Assembly: GCA_025094145.1 (NCBI GenBank)
Contig: JALLLS010000014.1
Coordinates: forward strand, 434,001 to 498,000
Length of the DNA stretch: 64,000 nucleotides
DNA from: Spinellus fusiger
Lineage: Eukaryota > Mucoromycota > Mucoromycetes > Mucorales > Phycomycetaceae
Reading direction: 5' to 3'
Part shown: in pieces, positions 23,359-34,484 of the stretch
Layout: every line of letters starts with the position of its first letter
Position numbering within the stretch: position 1 is the first letter of the stretch
Notes under the pieces: generated by a model
What the model saw: the letters and a program-made list of their open reading frames with translations, nothing else
Told to the model about the DNA's origin: nothing
Database searches by the model: none
Position numbers and translations under genes: made by a program

Positions 23359-25455
23359 TTACTGATGATCTACTTCTCGAGCCAGTTCATCCGTCACCAG
23401 TCTGCCTTGTTTAGTCTGATCACTTTTGCCTAATGTCCATATTTGTGCGAATCTATCAAATTTGATTTCCTTTGGATCCTTGATGGTATAGAATTCACCA
23501 TCGCACATGATGCAAACAATATTATCCTTTTCGTATTTGTTTTGTCTGTATCCACTAAAGAACTTTCTCAGATTGGCCCAAAAGGATGGTTTTCCTAGAG
23601 CCTCGTGTGAGGAGGGTTGCGGTGAAGATGAAGAGGATGAAGAAGAGGTTGGGGTTGGTGATAGTGGCAGGGGGGGTCTAAAGTGAATATCAAACCGTGT
23701 CTCAAATTGTCCAATGCGCGACACATGGCTTCTTATATTAGCCAGCTTCTTCAAGTAGCTGTACATAGTGTTAATCACCATGATCTCCATTTTTCCATCA
23801 TTGGCTAGCTGCTGATTCCATGTATTTGGATCTGTAGGGCCTGCACGGTCTTTTACTGATTCAAGACCTGATTCAGCCTCACCCCATAAATCAACTTCAC
23901 GTCCCCTAATTCATAAATATAAACAGGATGCCCTTTTCTTTCTTTCTTTTCTTCCTCTAATCTCACAGTTCAACCTTGATAGAAGTCATTTGCTTACCAT
24001 ATGTGAGGAATGTTCTGAATTACAAAGTCGATTGGGTGCTTGGTCAATGTAGCTATTCCAGTGGAGTTTACTGAACTTTCATCTTTCAGATCAAGAAAAG
24101 AGGGAGAAGGACATTCCAATACTGTATTTCCATTCTGGACAATCGACTGAATAAATCTTGTCACTGGAGGAAAGTGACGAAGAAACACCCACTTGGAACT
24201 CTCTGAGGCATAGACAAACATATTCATTAAACGCTTCCCTGCACGATGGTTCTCAAATCCACTGCCAACATAACCCTGCACACCAATGGACATATAGTTA
24301 CACATTTTACAGTGTATTGATGTGGCTGTTTTTAGCTTTGTTTTAACCTCTGTCACATCATGGCCATCCTTTCGATTTGGACCAGAAACCTTGACATAAC
24401 CAGAATCATGAGATATCATGTCTATTTTCCATATATCCAACCGAGCTGCCTCTGAAGACTCCAATCTTTCTGTTACGAGTTGCTCCAAGTTCTGAAGCTT
24501 TGATCCAAGAATATCTTTATTGGGAACTGTGCGTCCCCATCCTAGTACTTGGCTAAAATCATTCCCAGTACCAAACGGAATACCTTTAAGAAGAAAAGAA
24601 TCAATAACCGATACAAGATCAACCCCAATAAACAAAAGACAGTGTCTCACATGGATACTTACATGAGAAGAAGATGAGATCCAGATTAACAGAATGAGTC
24701 ACAAGCAGGTCAAAAACACTCATTACAGTACCATCTCCACCCGCACTCCATACATGGATGTGTCGTGTGCGTGCTGCTGGACTCAGTTTGCCCATTCCTT
24801 CTGGTTCTGATTCAAATGTATTTTTATAGCTATTGTCTGATAGTGAAGATTGCTGTGAATTATGCGAAGTGTTTGTATTTGTATCGCTGTCAGTAGCCTG
24901 GGAAATAGGAGGTAACTTCCCAAGACTTACTCTACTCTCAATCATTTTTATCTGTGCAATGCCTTCTGCCCGGTCTTTTTCATCTAGGATGTTGTGGATC
25001 TCTACCTGGACCTGTGGTAGTCTTCTCAGTCGAAAGTGTTGTATTGGTAAATTGACTAAATCATTGCCTTTGCGATCACCAGACAGTGGATTTACAAATA
25101 TAAAAAGATAAATACTGGGACGGCCTTCTGCTTCTGTGTCTTCAAAGCAAACAGAGGCAGGGATTGACTGAGGCAGGGATTGAGGTGTGGTATCTACATC
25201 ACTGCCACTCTCTATGGATTTGGATAGATCAGTGTCTATACGTTTAGCAAGCTTTGGCTGTTTACTAGAGAGTTTAGGACCAGCAGGGGCAATTGATATC
25301 TTGGGTTGGGTTGGCTTCGGGTTCTCATCAAGAGTATCGAAAGAATATGAGTTGGCTGTTATGAAGGTGTTTGGTGTTGAGACTGGATGTGTCGCAGGTA
25401 GAGTTGCTAACTCATTATGACAGAGAACTGTACCATTAGAGAGCTGTGGGTTCAT
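23359..25455 (-). CDS. Diacylglycerol kinase, 641 aa, three exons
   Basis: Phosphorylates diacylglycerol to phosphatidic acid with ATP, linking two lipid second messengers. Exons: 25455-24663, 24583-23998, 23905-23359. The first ~115 residues are Ser/Pro/Thr-rich and probably disordered. The catalytic domain starts at YLFIFVNPLSGDRKG and carries the glycine-rich ATP site SAGGDGTVMSVFDLL, split from CIPFGTGNDFSQVLGWG by the first intron (the Cys codon spans the junction). The accessory domain follows: SIHCKMCNYMSIGVQGYV and KWVFLRHFP. No C1 zinc fingers, EF hands or PH domain are visible, so this is a short form without the regulatory domains typical of most animal enzymes. A Ser-rich insert (SPTPTSSSSSSSS) lies near residue 520. 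Confidence 0.93.
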
Positions 25456-26067
25456 AGAGGCAGATAAAAGAAGAAGAAAAAGAAGAAAAAGAAGTATGGG
25501 TAGTCTTCAATATAAAAATAAAATACTTGTAAATGGCGTTGTATTCAGACATCACAGTGCATTATATAGGCAGTTAAACCATTACATCATAGTAAACGGA
25601 ACAGCTATTGCCTATTTTGTGTTATTGATTAAGCTACAATTGTGTCACCTGTTTGAGAGCCTAATAATTTTTATTTATTTTGCCCATAGCTGTATTCTAT
25701 CAATTTCCTACAATTCACCACCAACAAACGAGAGTAAATTGGCATGGAAAAGAATTTTTAGTCAAAGGCTGAGCTTCATTAGTTTAGTTTCATTAAAGAG
25801 AAAAAGAGTTTCTCACTTCTTAGTATTTCTTAGCAGTAATTCATAACATGGAGGAAGACAGCGTGTCATCTTTACCAATGCCACATAATTAGAGTAACAA
25901 TATCGCATGTTTATGGAATATGTACGCCTACATGTCATGCTTTTTTCAAGTCAATCGAACACAGAGTGGTAAGTATGATGTAGGACTATTGCTGGTGCAC
26001 CCAGTCCCACTAACTTAAAGTAATCATTTTCTCTCTTCTTCTACTGTTATTATGACTATTACTGATA

Positions 26068-26098
<31 letters not shown>

Positions 26099-28123
26099 TA
26101 CTATTACTATTACTGCTTCTACTCCTAAGCGAAACACAGCCTACGCCAAGAGATGCTACAAGCAATATCTTATTTAAAAATAAAGATCAGTAGGCTTTCT
26201 GACTATTTCATTTTCTTGTATGGAATAAAGCTATGCATGGTGTTATATCTCGCTATATTCATTTACTTTCCAATACAATAACATCCTAACTAGCTATCGT
26301 GTCTTCACAAAGTGATAGATAGCTTGGTGGTTTATAGAGATGTATGTGCTACAATAAACTACGACTACCTTTGTATAAAGTCAGTTTCCTAGTTATAGAT
26401 TGATAATGTTACAAGGATCCTCTGAAAATTAGATTATTTTATCAGCATTCTTCATTACTATGGCTTGGATTCAGCCATGATATTAAATGAAATATTCTGT
26501 GTAGAAAGGGGATTGAAATGACTCTATTTCATTTACAACAACTAGACTATTACTAAAATATTATTACTCAAGAAATATATGATTGTAAATTAAATTTAAG
26601 ACGATGTAGAGTATTTTGTAGATAAGTGTGAGTTCATTTAAGACAAAATAAAGAGAGTCATTGGACAGTCTACCAGTATAGACCACTCTCAGCATGAGTG
26701 ATGTTAGTAATATTCATCTTGTAAGTTCGAACCTCGTCCATACTCACTCGTAATAGCTGTATTTTTATGATTATTTCTTAGCGTTATTCATTTCAATCCT
26801 CCTTTGTGATGATCTCTATATCTATTCAGGATACAAAGTAATTCTTTGAACACTCATGTATGTCTTTTCATAAAGTGGTAAGCATGCCCAACGCGTGCAT
26901 GGCACATACACACACATCTAAAATAATAAAATATCGAGTTACATTATTAGTATCATAGATATTCCAAATGTCAAGAATAAATATTTGATAATTTCTTAAA
27001 GATAGATAAAGTAATTACTAGACATTATAATATCTTTTGTATGAAAAAATCCAACAAGATATACTTTGTTGTTCTTTTTAGATAGTTTACCTGTATCATG
27101 GGGTTTCTATTAGTTATTGAACTGAGGCTTCAGTGATCACTGGGGAGGAGAAAGAAGAGAAATGAACCAAAATGCTTGGACCTGTTATTGGTCCAGAGAA
27201 AATAATCAACCTTTAATAACATTGAATAGTATCAGCTACTATTTATCCTCTATTGGTATAGTAGTGTCGTTAATGGCTTCTTGGGTCTAAAGGTATTTTG
27301 GTTAGTTAACGTACGATTTAATCTGCTCTTTTTTATTCAACTTGTATGTTATTCTTTCATACTTCTATTCTACTCTAATTGTTACTACAGATAGAATGAT
27401 TTCACCATCAAATATAACACATGCTAACACAGGCTATTATACTCTTATACTATCTCTAAAATATCTATCCACTGCATCCAAATACACTACAGTTTATCCT
27501 AGATGCTTCCATCCCAGACCATTGATCTTGTAGCTGTTTTGTTTATTTATTTATTTACAAACTGATAACTACTAACTTCCCACTTTTTTAATAAAAGATC
27601 CAAGGTAAAAGCATCCTGTACACTGCTTAGTATGTCTCTTCTCAGTGTGTCTTGGTTATGCAGTATGAAATTCAGGTGACCTTGCTCCATGTTAGCCTAT
27701 GCTCTATACTGATAAAGAGAGCTTTCTAAATAAATTCAAGTGTTTGGAATCATTTCTTTACATCAATCTGAAGCAGTAGTGTTTTATTATGCTTATCTTA
27801 ATATTTTGGTCATTGACTGAACATGTATTTATATTCTAACCTAACTGTTCTATAGGGAAAAAGAGGTACTTAGCTCATAGGCTTGTATGACTGATTTATA
27901 TCACTCATTCTCTGTAATAAACCACTATTTCTTGGTCTTATCACAATGTCTCTACCATCTGTCTGGTATCTATCATTATTTGGATAGCTGTAATGACCTT
28001 TTTTTTTTTTTGAAAATGGACATACCCACAGCAGCTTGTATATCTATCTTGAAGATGGTTTACTAAAAAAAGTTATTGGGTTTATAATTAGGATGAAGAT
28101 ACTTGTTAAAGAAAGTGTTAATA
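25456..28123. other. AT-rich spacer with microsatellite and a tRNA-like stretch
   Basis: 2.7 kb without a supported protein gene. It contains an (ATT)n/(ACT)n microsatellite at about 26067-26118. At 26675-26745 a tRNA-like sequence can be drawn: 6 of 7 acceptor pairs, a perfect 5-bp D-type stem and a GTTCGAACC B-box-like sequence, but no acceptable anticodon arm. The 116-codon frame at 25496-25846 shows no motif. Confidence 0.45.
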
Positions 28124-28581
28124 CAGCCACACTCAATTGAGTTTAATACTTTTGAAACTAAAATTCAGGAGGAAATAGATAGGATATGTTCAACACTTTA
28201 ACACACTTTACATTTGATATAGAAGTCTCAAGCTTAAGCATACAAAAGCTCTATATATTTAATTATAGAAAATAGAATAATAATATAGTTAATATTTCGT
28301 AGGGTCTCTCTTGGCATCAATGACTGTCTGACATCTGTCTGTCATACTTTTAACTCACCGTTGTTCAAGCTCAACACCAACTGTCTCTCACTCCTCTACA
28401 AGTAGTCTTCAAACTTTCTACATTAGTAATAGATACTCTTTTTTCTTCAGTTTGTCTTTCCAAGGCCCACCAGAGATGTTCAACTGGGTTTAATTCAGGG
28501 TTTTGTACAGATCAGTAATCAAAGCCTCGAGTCTGATATGTCTCTTTCCATCATCTGGTATAGGACCCAGCAGAACAGCTA
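28124..28581. repeat. 458-bp dispersed repeat, copy 1 (99%+ identical to 39828-40285)
   Basis: By eye the two copies align without gaps over 458 bp in the same orientation, and only two substitutions were noticed (near 28161 and 28566). The repeat comprises the terminus and C-terminal coding part of the Tc1-like element. Confidence 0.92.
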
Positions 28582-28860
28582 GCATACTCTTATTGTAACA
28601 GAAACTCTCTGTCCTCCATTCTAATTCAATTTCATGTGTTAAAGATGAAACTCACCATCCAAAATTTTGATGTATTTATTTTGGTTTACAGTGCCACCAA
28701 AGACGCATGGGCCAAATCCACTTGCCCAAAAACAGCCCCAAAGCATGACCCCACCGCCACCAAACTTTGTTGTTGGATCACTATAATTAAGATCATAGTG
28801 ATATCTAACTTTTCTGATGACACAGGCATCTCTATTATTCTATTTCATAATTTATAATAT
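28124..28860 (-). mobile_element. Decayed Tc1-like transposon, copy 1
   Basis: The left end begins cagccacactcaattgag directly after a TA, like a Tc1 terminus. Reading the minus strand from about 28830, one frame gives DLNYSDPTTKFGGGG, VMLWGCFWASGFGP and GTVNQNKYIKILDG, the typical central block of Tc1 transposases. After a degraded stretch, NPELNPVEHLWWALERQT marks the third catalytic acidic residue and RCQTVIDAKRDPTKY the usual C-terminus at about 28300. Several frameshifts and stops separate these blocks, so it is non-functional. The N-terminal DNA-binding part and the right terminal repeat were not found, so the element is probably truncated on the right. Confidence 0.85.
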
Positions 28861-29334
28861 ATTTAGATCAATAGGTTTTAATGTGTTTATGCTAGAGCTA
28901 TTTTGTTCCATTTCATCTTTTTCTGCATATTTATAAAGACTTATTGTTAACTTTTACTCTCAATAATAGTAAATCAAATCAAGTAGCATGATTGAATATA
29001 TCCAAAGTGCAAAATAGTTGCTGATTAGATGAGCTAACTAATGATGGGAAATAGAGAATAAATAGTATACTGATGGAGCTTTTATTAGTTGATATGAGTA
29101 TATCCTTCAAATAGAAATAATCTGTTGATTTATGTGAGCAGGTAGTTGTATATATTTATGAAAGGATACGAGTGATTAGATGAATAATTAGATAGGGATA
29201 TAGATAAATAAATAAATAGATAGATAGATAGGTGGATTACTGATTATCAAGCGGTTTGAGTAGCATTGCTAATAACAGCACAATAAATAGTTTAGTATCA
29301 TAAAGATCCAAGTTATCAACTACTATTTAAACAC
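28861..29334. other. AT-rich 3' flank of the acyl-CoA synthetase gene
   Basis: 474 bp with a GATA-type run near 29205-29232. It presumably contains the 3' UTR of the minus-strand synthetase gene. Confidence 0.5.
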
Positions 29335-31853
29335 TTACGCAGCAGCAATCTGATCTTTGTAGGCTCTGGATATTTCTATTCGCTTGAGTTTTTGGGAATT
29401 CGTCAAATGTCCCTAATAGAAACAATGAGCACGTTGAATGACAAAAAAAATGGTAGAAAGAAATACTAGACAAACTTACAGATTCAATTGTCCACTCCTC
29501 ATTCACAATATAAATATCATGAAGAAGTTCAGAAGACTTGAAACCAGAAGCTTTTGCTTTTAAGAGAAGTTCACCCAGCAATGCATTTTTCACCACTGAG
29601 TTTTTACATATCTTATCCCACTGTTCTTCTTCTACACCTTTCTGTTTGGCAAATTTGCGTAAAGAAGCCTCAATGGGAATAACCAGGGCCACAGGACGAG
29701 GCATCAAAGAATCAGCACAGATGCACATGTTCTGGATATAAACACAGCTCTTGTAGATGGATTCAAGCTTTTCAATAGCAATGTATTCACCATTGCTCAT
29801 CTTCACCAGGTTTTTCTTACGGTCAATAATGTTTAAAGTATTATTATCATTCCATTCTCCAATATCCCCTGTCATTAGCCACCCATCTTCTGTGATCATT
29901 TCCTTGGTAATATCTTCACGCTTCCAATATCCTTTGGTGACCGTAGGACCACGGATCCAAACTTCTCCTTGAGGCCTGGGAGTATTTGTGGAGAAATAGC
30001 CAGCGTCTGGGACATCCACCAGTTTAATTTCACAGCAAATAGAAGGACCTCCCACATTGCCAAGACCATCCACAGATGGGATTGCTACTGAAGATACACT
30101 AGATAAATGAAATTGAAAGAAGAAGAAAAAGGTTAGATTATCTTGTATAGAATAGACATTTGCTTGTATCTACAGTGTACTTGCCCACAAGCTAAAGATT
30201 TTTTTTTTAAAAAAAAAAAATTAAAATTGTACTCATTCATAATGATAGTAAACATACCTTCTGTCAATCCAAAACCAAGAGTCACAGGACATAGGACAGC
30301 CTCCAAAAAGCTTTGAGTTTCATAGGACAAAGGAGCACTACCCGAAAGTGCCAGTCGAAGACGACCACCCAACTGTTCTTTGACTTTGTTAAAAACAATA
30401 CGATCCAAAAGATACGTGGGAAGATGGCGTTCTTTGAGCCATTCTTTCATGATCACGGCTCGCTTAAAAACAGCCTGGATATTGGGAGAACTCTCTTCTA
30501 CTTTGGCAAGGATGGTCTTGCGAATGGTCTCCCAGACGGCTGGAACACCCACCATTAGACTTGGTCGGAACTCTCTAATGTCGCCCTTGCAATTGCGCAC
30601 CGAAACATCTGTCAGGGTGCGTACGCTTCCATAACCCAGAGTAATACCCATATAGATGGAAAGATTTTCAATAAGAAACTCAAGGATATGAGCAAGGGGT
30701 AGGTAGGCTAACACAGTATCTCCATCAGCAACAACTGACTTTAATATGTGGTTACTTGCAGCAACTGTGTTTTTTTTTTTTTAAATAAAATAAAATAAAG
30801 AGGTGAAAGAGGATTAATATAGTATTTATCAAAGAAACAATCAGTGCACTCTATTCTCCTCTAGCTATTTTTACTCTCACTTATTTTTCATAAATATATA
30901 AAAATCTTGGACTTACTAGCAGAAATAATATTTTTGTGAGAGATTAACACGCCCTTGGGGTTTCCGGTACTGCCAGAAGTGTACATAATACAACAACTGT
31001 CTTCAGGTTCAGGAGCATTAGGCTCTTTGGGATGTTCACGTCCTAGCTGAACAAGATCCTCAACTGAGAGTACCTTTTGAATATTTCCAGTGTGAACATC
31101 TTTAATTATCTGAGGAGAGACATCGCCGCTGTAGATGATGTATTTAAGAGTTGAACACCGAGAAGCCACTTTGATAACAATATCCAAAAGATCAAAGGAC
31201 GTGTAAAGAACCTCAACTCCAGTCTCATTCATCGAATGCATTAATCCATCCTCACCAAGAGTTTCATAAGCTGTTACAATAGTCATGTTTTGAGTGAATG
31301 CACCATGAGCCATGATCATCCAGTTGAGGCTACAAGTGTGTGTGTGTGTGTGTTTTTTTTTTAAATAAATAAATAAAAATAAGTAAAAATAAGAGTATTA
31401 ATGATCTGTCTCCACTGACATTCATGCATTGCTTATTAGTTCTCTCCCTTTTTCCTCAAATTACCTCGTAGAAGCAAACATTCCGAGTTTTGATTGCACT
31501 TTTAATCCAAGATGAGTAAGACCCGATCCAATGTCCAAGGCTCTACAAGCTGCTTCTTTGTAACTAATGTAATGGTAGCCTGACAATTGAAAATATTTCC
31601 AGGTCTTTTCTTCTTTTGTCTCTACACCACCAACGAATCGAGTCACTTGTTTTTCTTCTTCAACAATTTTTTCCACTTTACGATATCCGAAAGCATTGGT
31701 ATCTTGATATCTTCTGGCACTGTATTGAAGAATATCATAAAGTGTGTGGATATCTTTATGAGGAGACCGACAAAGCCTGTCCACAGAATGTATAGAACGT
31801 CTGATACGTCCACCGTTGGGCTGTTCAGGACCTACTTCTACGTATTGCTTCAT
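29335..31853 (-). CDS. Long-chain acyl-CoA synthetase, 670 aa, six exons including a 7-nt microexon
   Basis: Activates long-chain fatty acids to acyl-CoA through an acyl-adenylate (ANL superfamily). Exons: 31853-31465, 31329-30917, 30764-30258, 30191-30185, 30098-29480, 29412-29335. The phases close only if the 7-nt exon CTTGTGG is included; it restores GLTEACGVSSVAIP. The intron after it starts with GC (GCAAGT). Motifs in order: P-loop IMYTSGSTGNPKG, YLPLAHILEFLIE, VGVPAVWETI, LALSGSAPLS, FGLTEACG, GNVGGPSICCEIKLVDVP, WLMTGDIGEWNDNNTLNIID, and RKKNLVKMSNGEYIAIEKLE. Length fits the FAA/LACS group. The final TAA (29335-29337) lies inside a GTAAGT donor-like string, so a further small exon cannot be excluded. 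No signal peptide is visible. Location is probably ER, lipid droplet or peroxisome, but no targeting motif was identified. Confidence 0.94.
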
Positions 31854-32279
31854 GATAGTGTTGTTGTTGTTGTTGTTGTTATTTGTTGATGATTATTCTT
31901 TTGAAGTAGAATGACACACTCTATTTATATACTATAAAAGAAAGGAAAAAAAGGGGGGAAAAGAGACAAAATGAATGAGTGAATAGATAAACCGACATTT
32001 AAAACAGGCTATACTATCATTTTACATGAGGTAAAGAATGATATACAACGGATTAAAAAGGATAAAATATATCTAAATAAGATCCCATTCTCATTGCATT
32101 GGTAGATAAGTTCAATTGTACTTTATTTCAATACATATCTTTACTATAGCTATCTATTTCAAAGATCAATGTTGCTATTTAGAAAGTAAAAGCATATATG
32201 AAATTATTCTGTAGAGGATTATGACATGTCTAATTCTATAGTTATCTGTTCTATTGTTGACCTTAATAACTATTCACTG

Positions 32280-32313
<34 letters not shown>

Positions 32314-34484
32314 ATTTGAAGCATTGGCTCATTGCTTGTGTTATGTAACATATTTCATGGTAGTAATTGCTCAGAGACTCTAATATAACTTAAATATAAT
32401 AAAAATGTAAAAGGACCATTTGTATACCTTAATTTGTTATCTTTTGTAAAGGCTAAAAGGAAATCCTTATTATTATTATTATTATATACTATAACATTCC
32501 GCTAATATTATTTATTATCACTAAGAAAACTAAATTTTGCTTTATGAATAAAAACAGTATAATGTTATAATGAGTCGTGTTTTAGTTGACTAATTCTTGT
32601 CTTGCTTCAAGACAATAACAAAGTAACTCCCCTTGGAGAAGAATAAGATGAAAAATTAAATAAATAAGAAATTCTTGCTTCTTAACATTAAGATACAATG
32701 CCTTTATTCTTTTTCAATGAACACATTTCTGATGTTAGAGCAGCTTAGAACTTAGTTCTATATACAAAATAGAATAACACCATATGGGGTCATAAAAGTA
32801 TATTAAGGCCTAAAGTTCCATGTGCATGTGAATTCAAACAGAAAGATATGCTTTTTATATGCATTGGCCAGTCCGTGCGTAGGATGAAACATACTTGAGT
32901 GAATATAGACCCTTTATCTACCTTTTTTATTTTTATCATCCCTCTTCATTGAATTGCTTGTATTGGAATATAGACTCTTCCTATATATTGATCAATGTTA
33001 AGATGAGGTAGATATGTAAGAGATATGTAGGAAGAAGAATAGCTTCTGTATCTATCAGTCAATAAAGTTCTAAATTCATGGGTGTCTATTTGTATAGTAT
33101 AAGGATAATACAGATGAAGAACATACATGTTCATTTATTAAGAATTCATGTTAATATAGTGCCGACCCAGTGCATTTTTATTATTTATGCTTGCCCTTTT
33201 TCTATGCTATCTTACTGTAGATATTTAAAATGCTATCTACTATCTACTATGACTCTGGCTCCATTCTTATTGACAATCACTTATTATTCTATGTATTTCA
33301 TCCACTGTTTTTTTATGAAGATAAGATACATAGAATAATCATTGATTTTCCAGGTATTAGATACACAGTCATGCAAACTATAAATTGTAAAGAATAGATC
33401 CATACCAGAGGAACACCATTTTAGTACTGTTAAATGGATACTCGACCAATCAATATTAAAAAGGAAGATGACCTGATACATGATTTAATAGAAATATTGA
33501 TAGACATCTATCTTCACTCATAGAAAAGAATCACTGCTTCAACAGCTCTACTCACTCTATTGTTGTATACCCTGGAATGTCTGTGTCTCGAGCCCCTATA
33601 ATTCTTCAAAGGGATTCCTGACCAGAATAAGGTTGACAGTGAAAAGTGTGAGAACTATAGGAGGTATTTTGAGACGCCAAATTCAATAGTAGTTAATAGT
33701 GATGGATAAAGGCTAAATAACATTAAGTACTATGGACATAAGTATTTCCCAAGTTATCATAGGTGACTCTTGGTAAAGAAAAGAAAAGAAAAGAAAAGAA
33801 AAGAAATACACCCTCTTTCTCCCCTTCCTTTTGCCATGAACACTTTCTAGTATCCTGAAAATGGTCTCCTAAATGAGAATCTGCATGATTAAATATATAT
33901 GAATAGCTTATTTCTATGAAGATACTGATATTTTATTCTCATACCATTCTTTTTTCTTACCAAATGGATGAGAAAGTATTTTCTCTCCCTTGTGAACATT
34001 GTAATATCATCAGAGCCAAAGTTACTACAGTGATTCTCTCCTGCCTTTACAAGTTCACACCACACAACGTATAAAGACACGGATTGCTGTCAGGAAACAG
34101 GTTTAGTTTGTACTTGATAGTAGGAGAAAATAAACCCCATTTCTAACAAGGAAGAATAAAGCTTAGTCAATAGTCCAATACCAACAAGTTTATAAAACAA
34201 TGTCACCCCACCCAGTTATGTAGTGATGTATATTCTGTGGTTGTGTATCCTATAGATGTATTTGTTACTGAAGAATAGCTACAATGTGCACCAAGGATAG
34301 GCCTCTTTTCCTTAACATGAGAATTCTTTACTATGGTCTATGGTTATGTTATTCCGTTATGGTGTAGTATAGTGAATAGATCAATACAAGCCCATGTTTA
34401 AATCTCTGTTTATTATCATACTTTCGCTTATCATCAGGCTTCTTACTTGAAACGCAAATTCCTACTATTACACATTCTAGTAGT
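31854..34484. other. AT-rich spacer with simple repeats and a degenerate tRNA-like stretch
   Basis: 2.6 kb holding (GTT)n at about 31858-31880 next to the synthetase start, (TATG)n at about 32288-32312, (ATT)n near 32468 and (AAAAG)n at about 33777-33806. At 34353-34409 the sequence begins tccgttatggtgtagt, like the 5' half of a fungal tRNA, followed by a weak T-arm-like atgtttaaatc, but the acceptor stem does not close. Frames above 60 codons here have no motifs. Confidence 0.45.
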
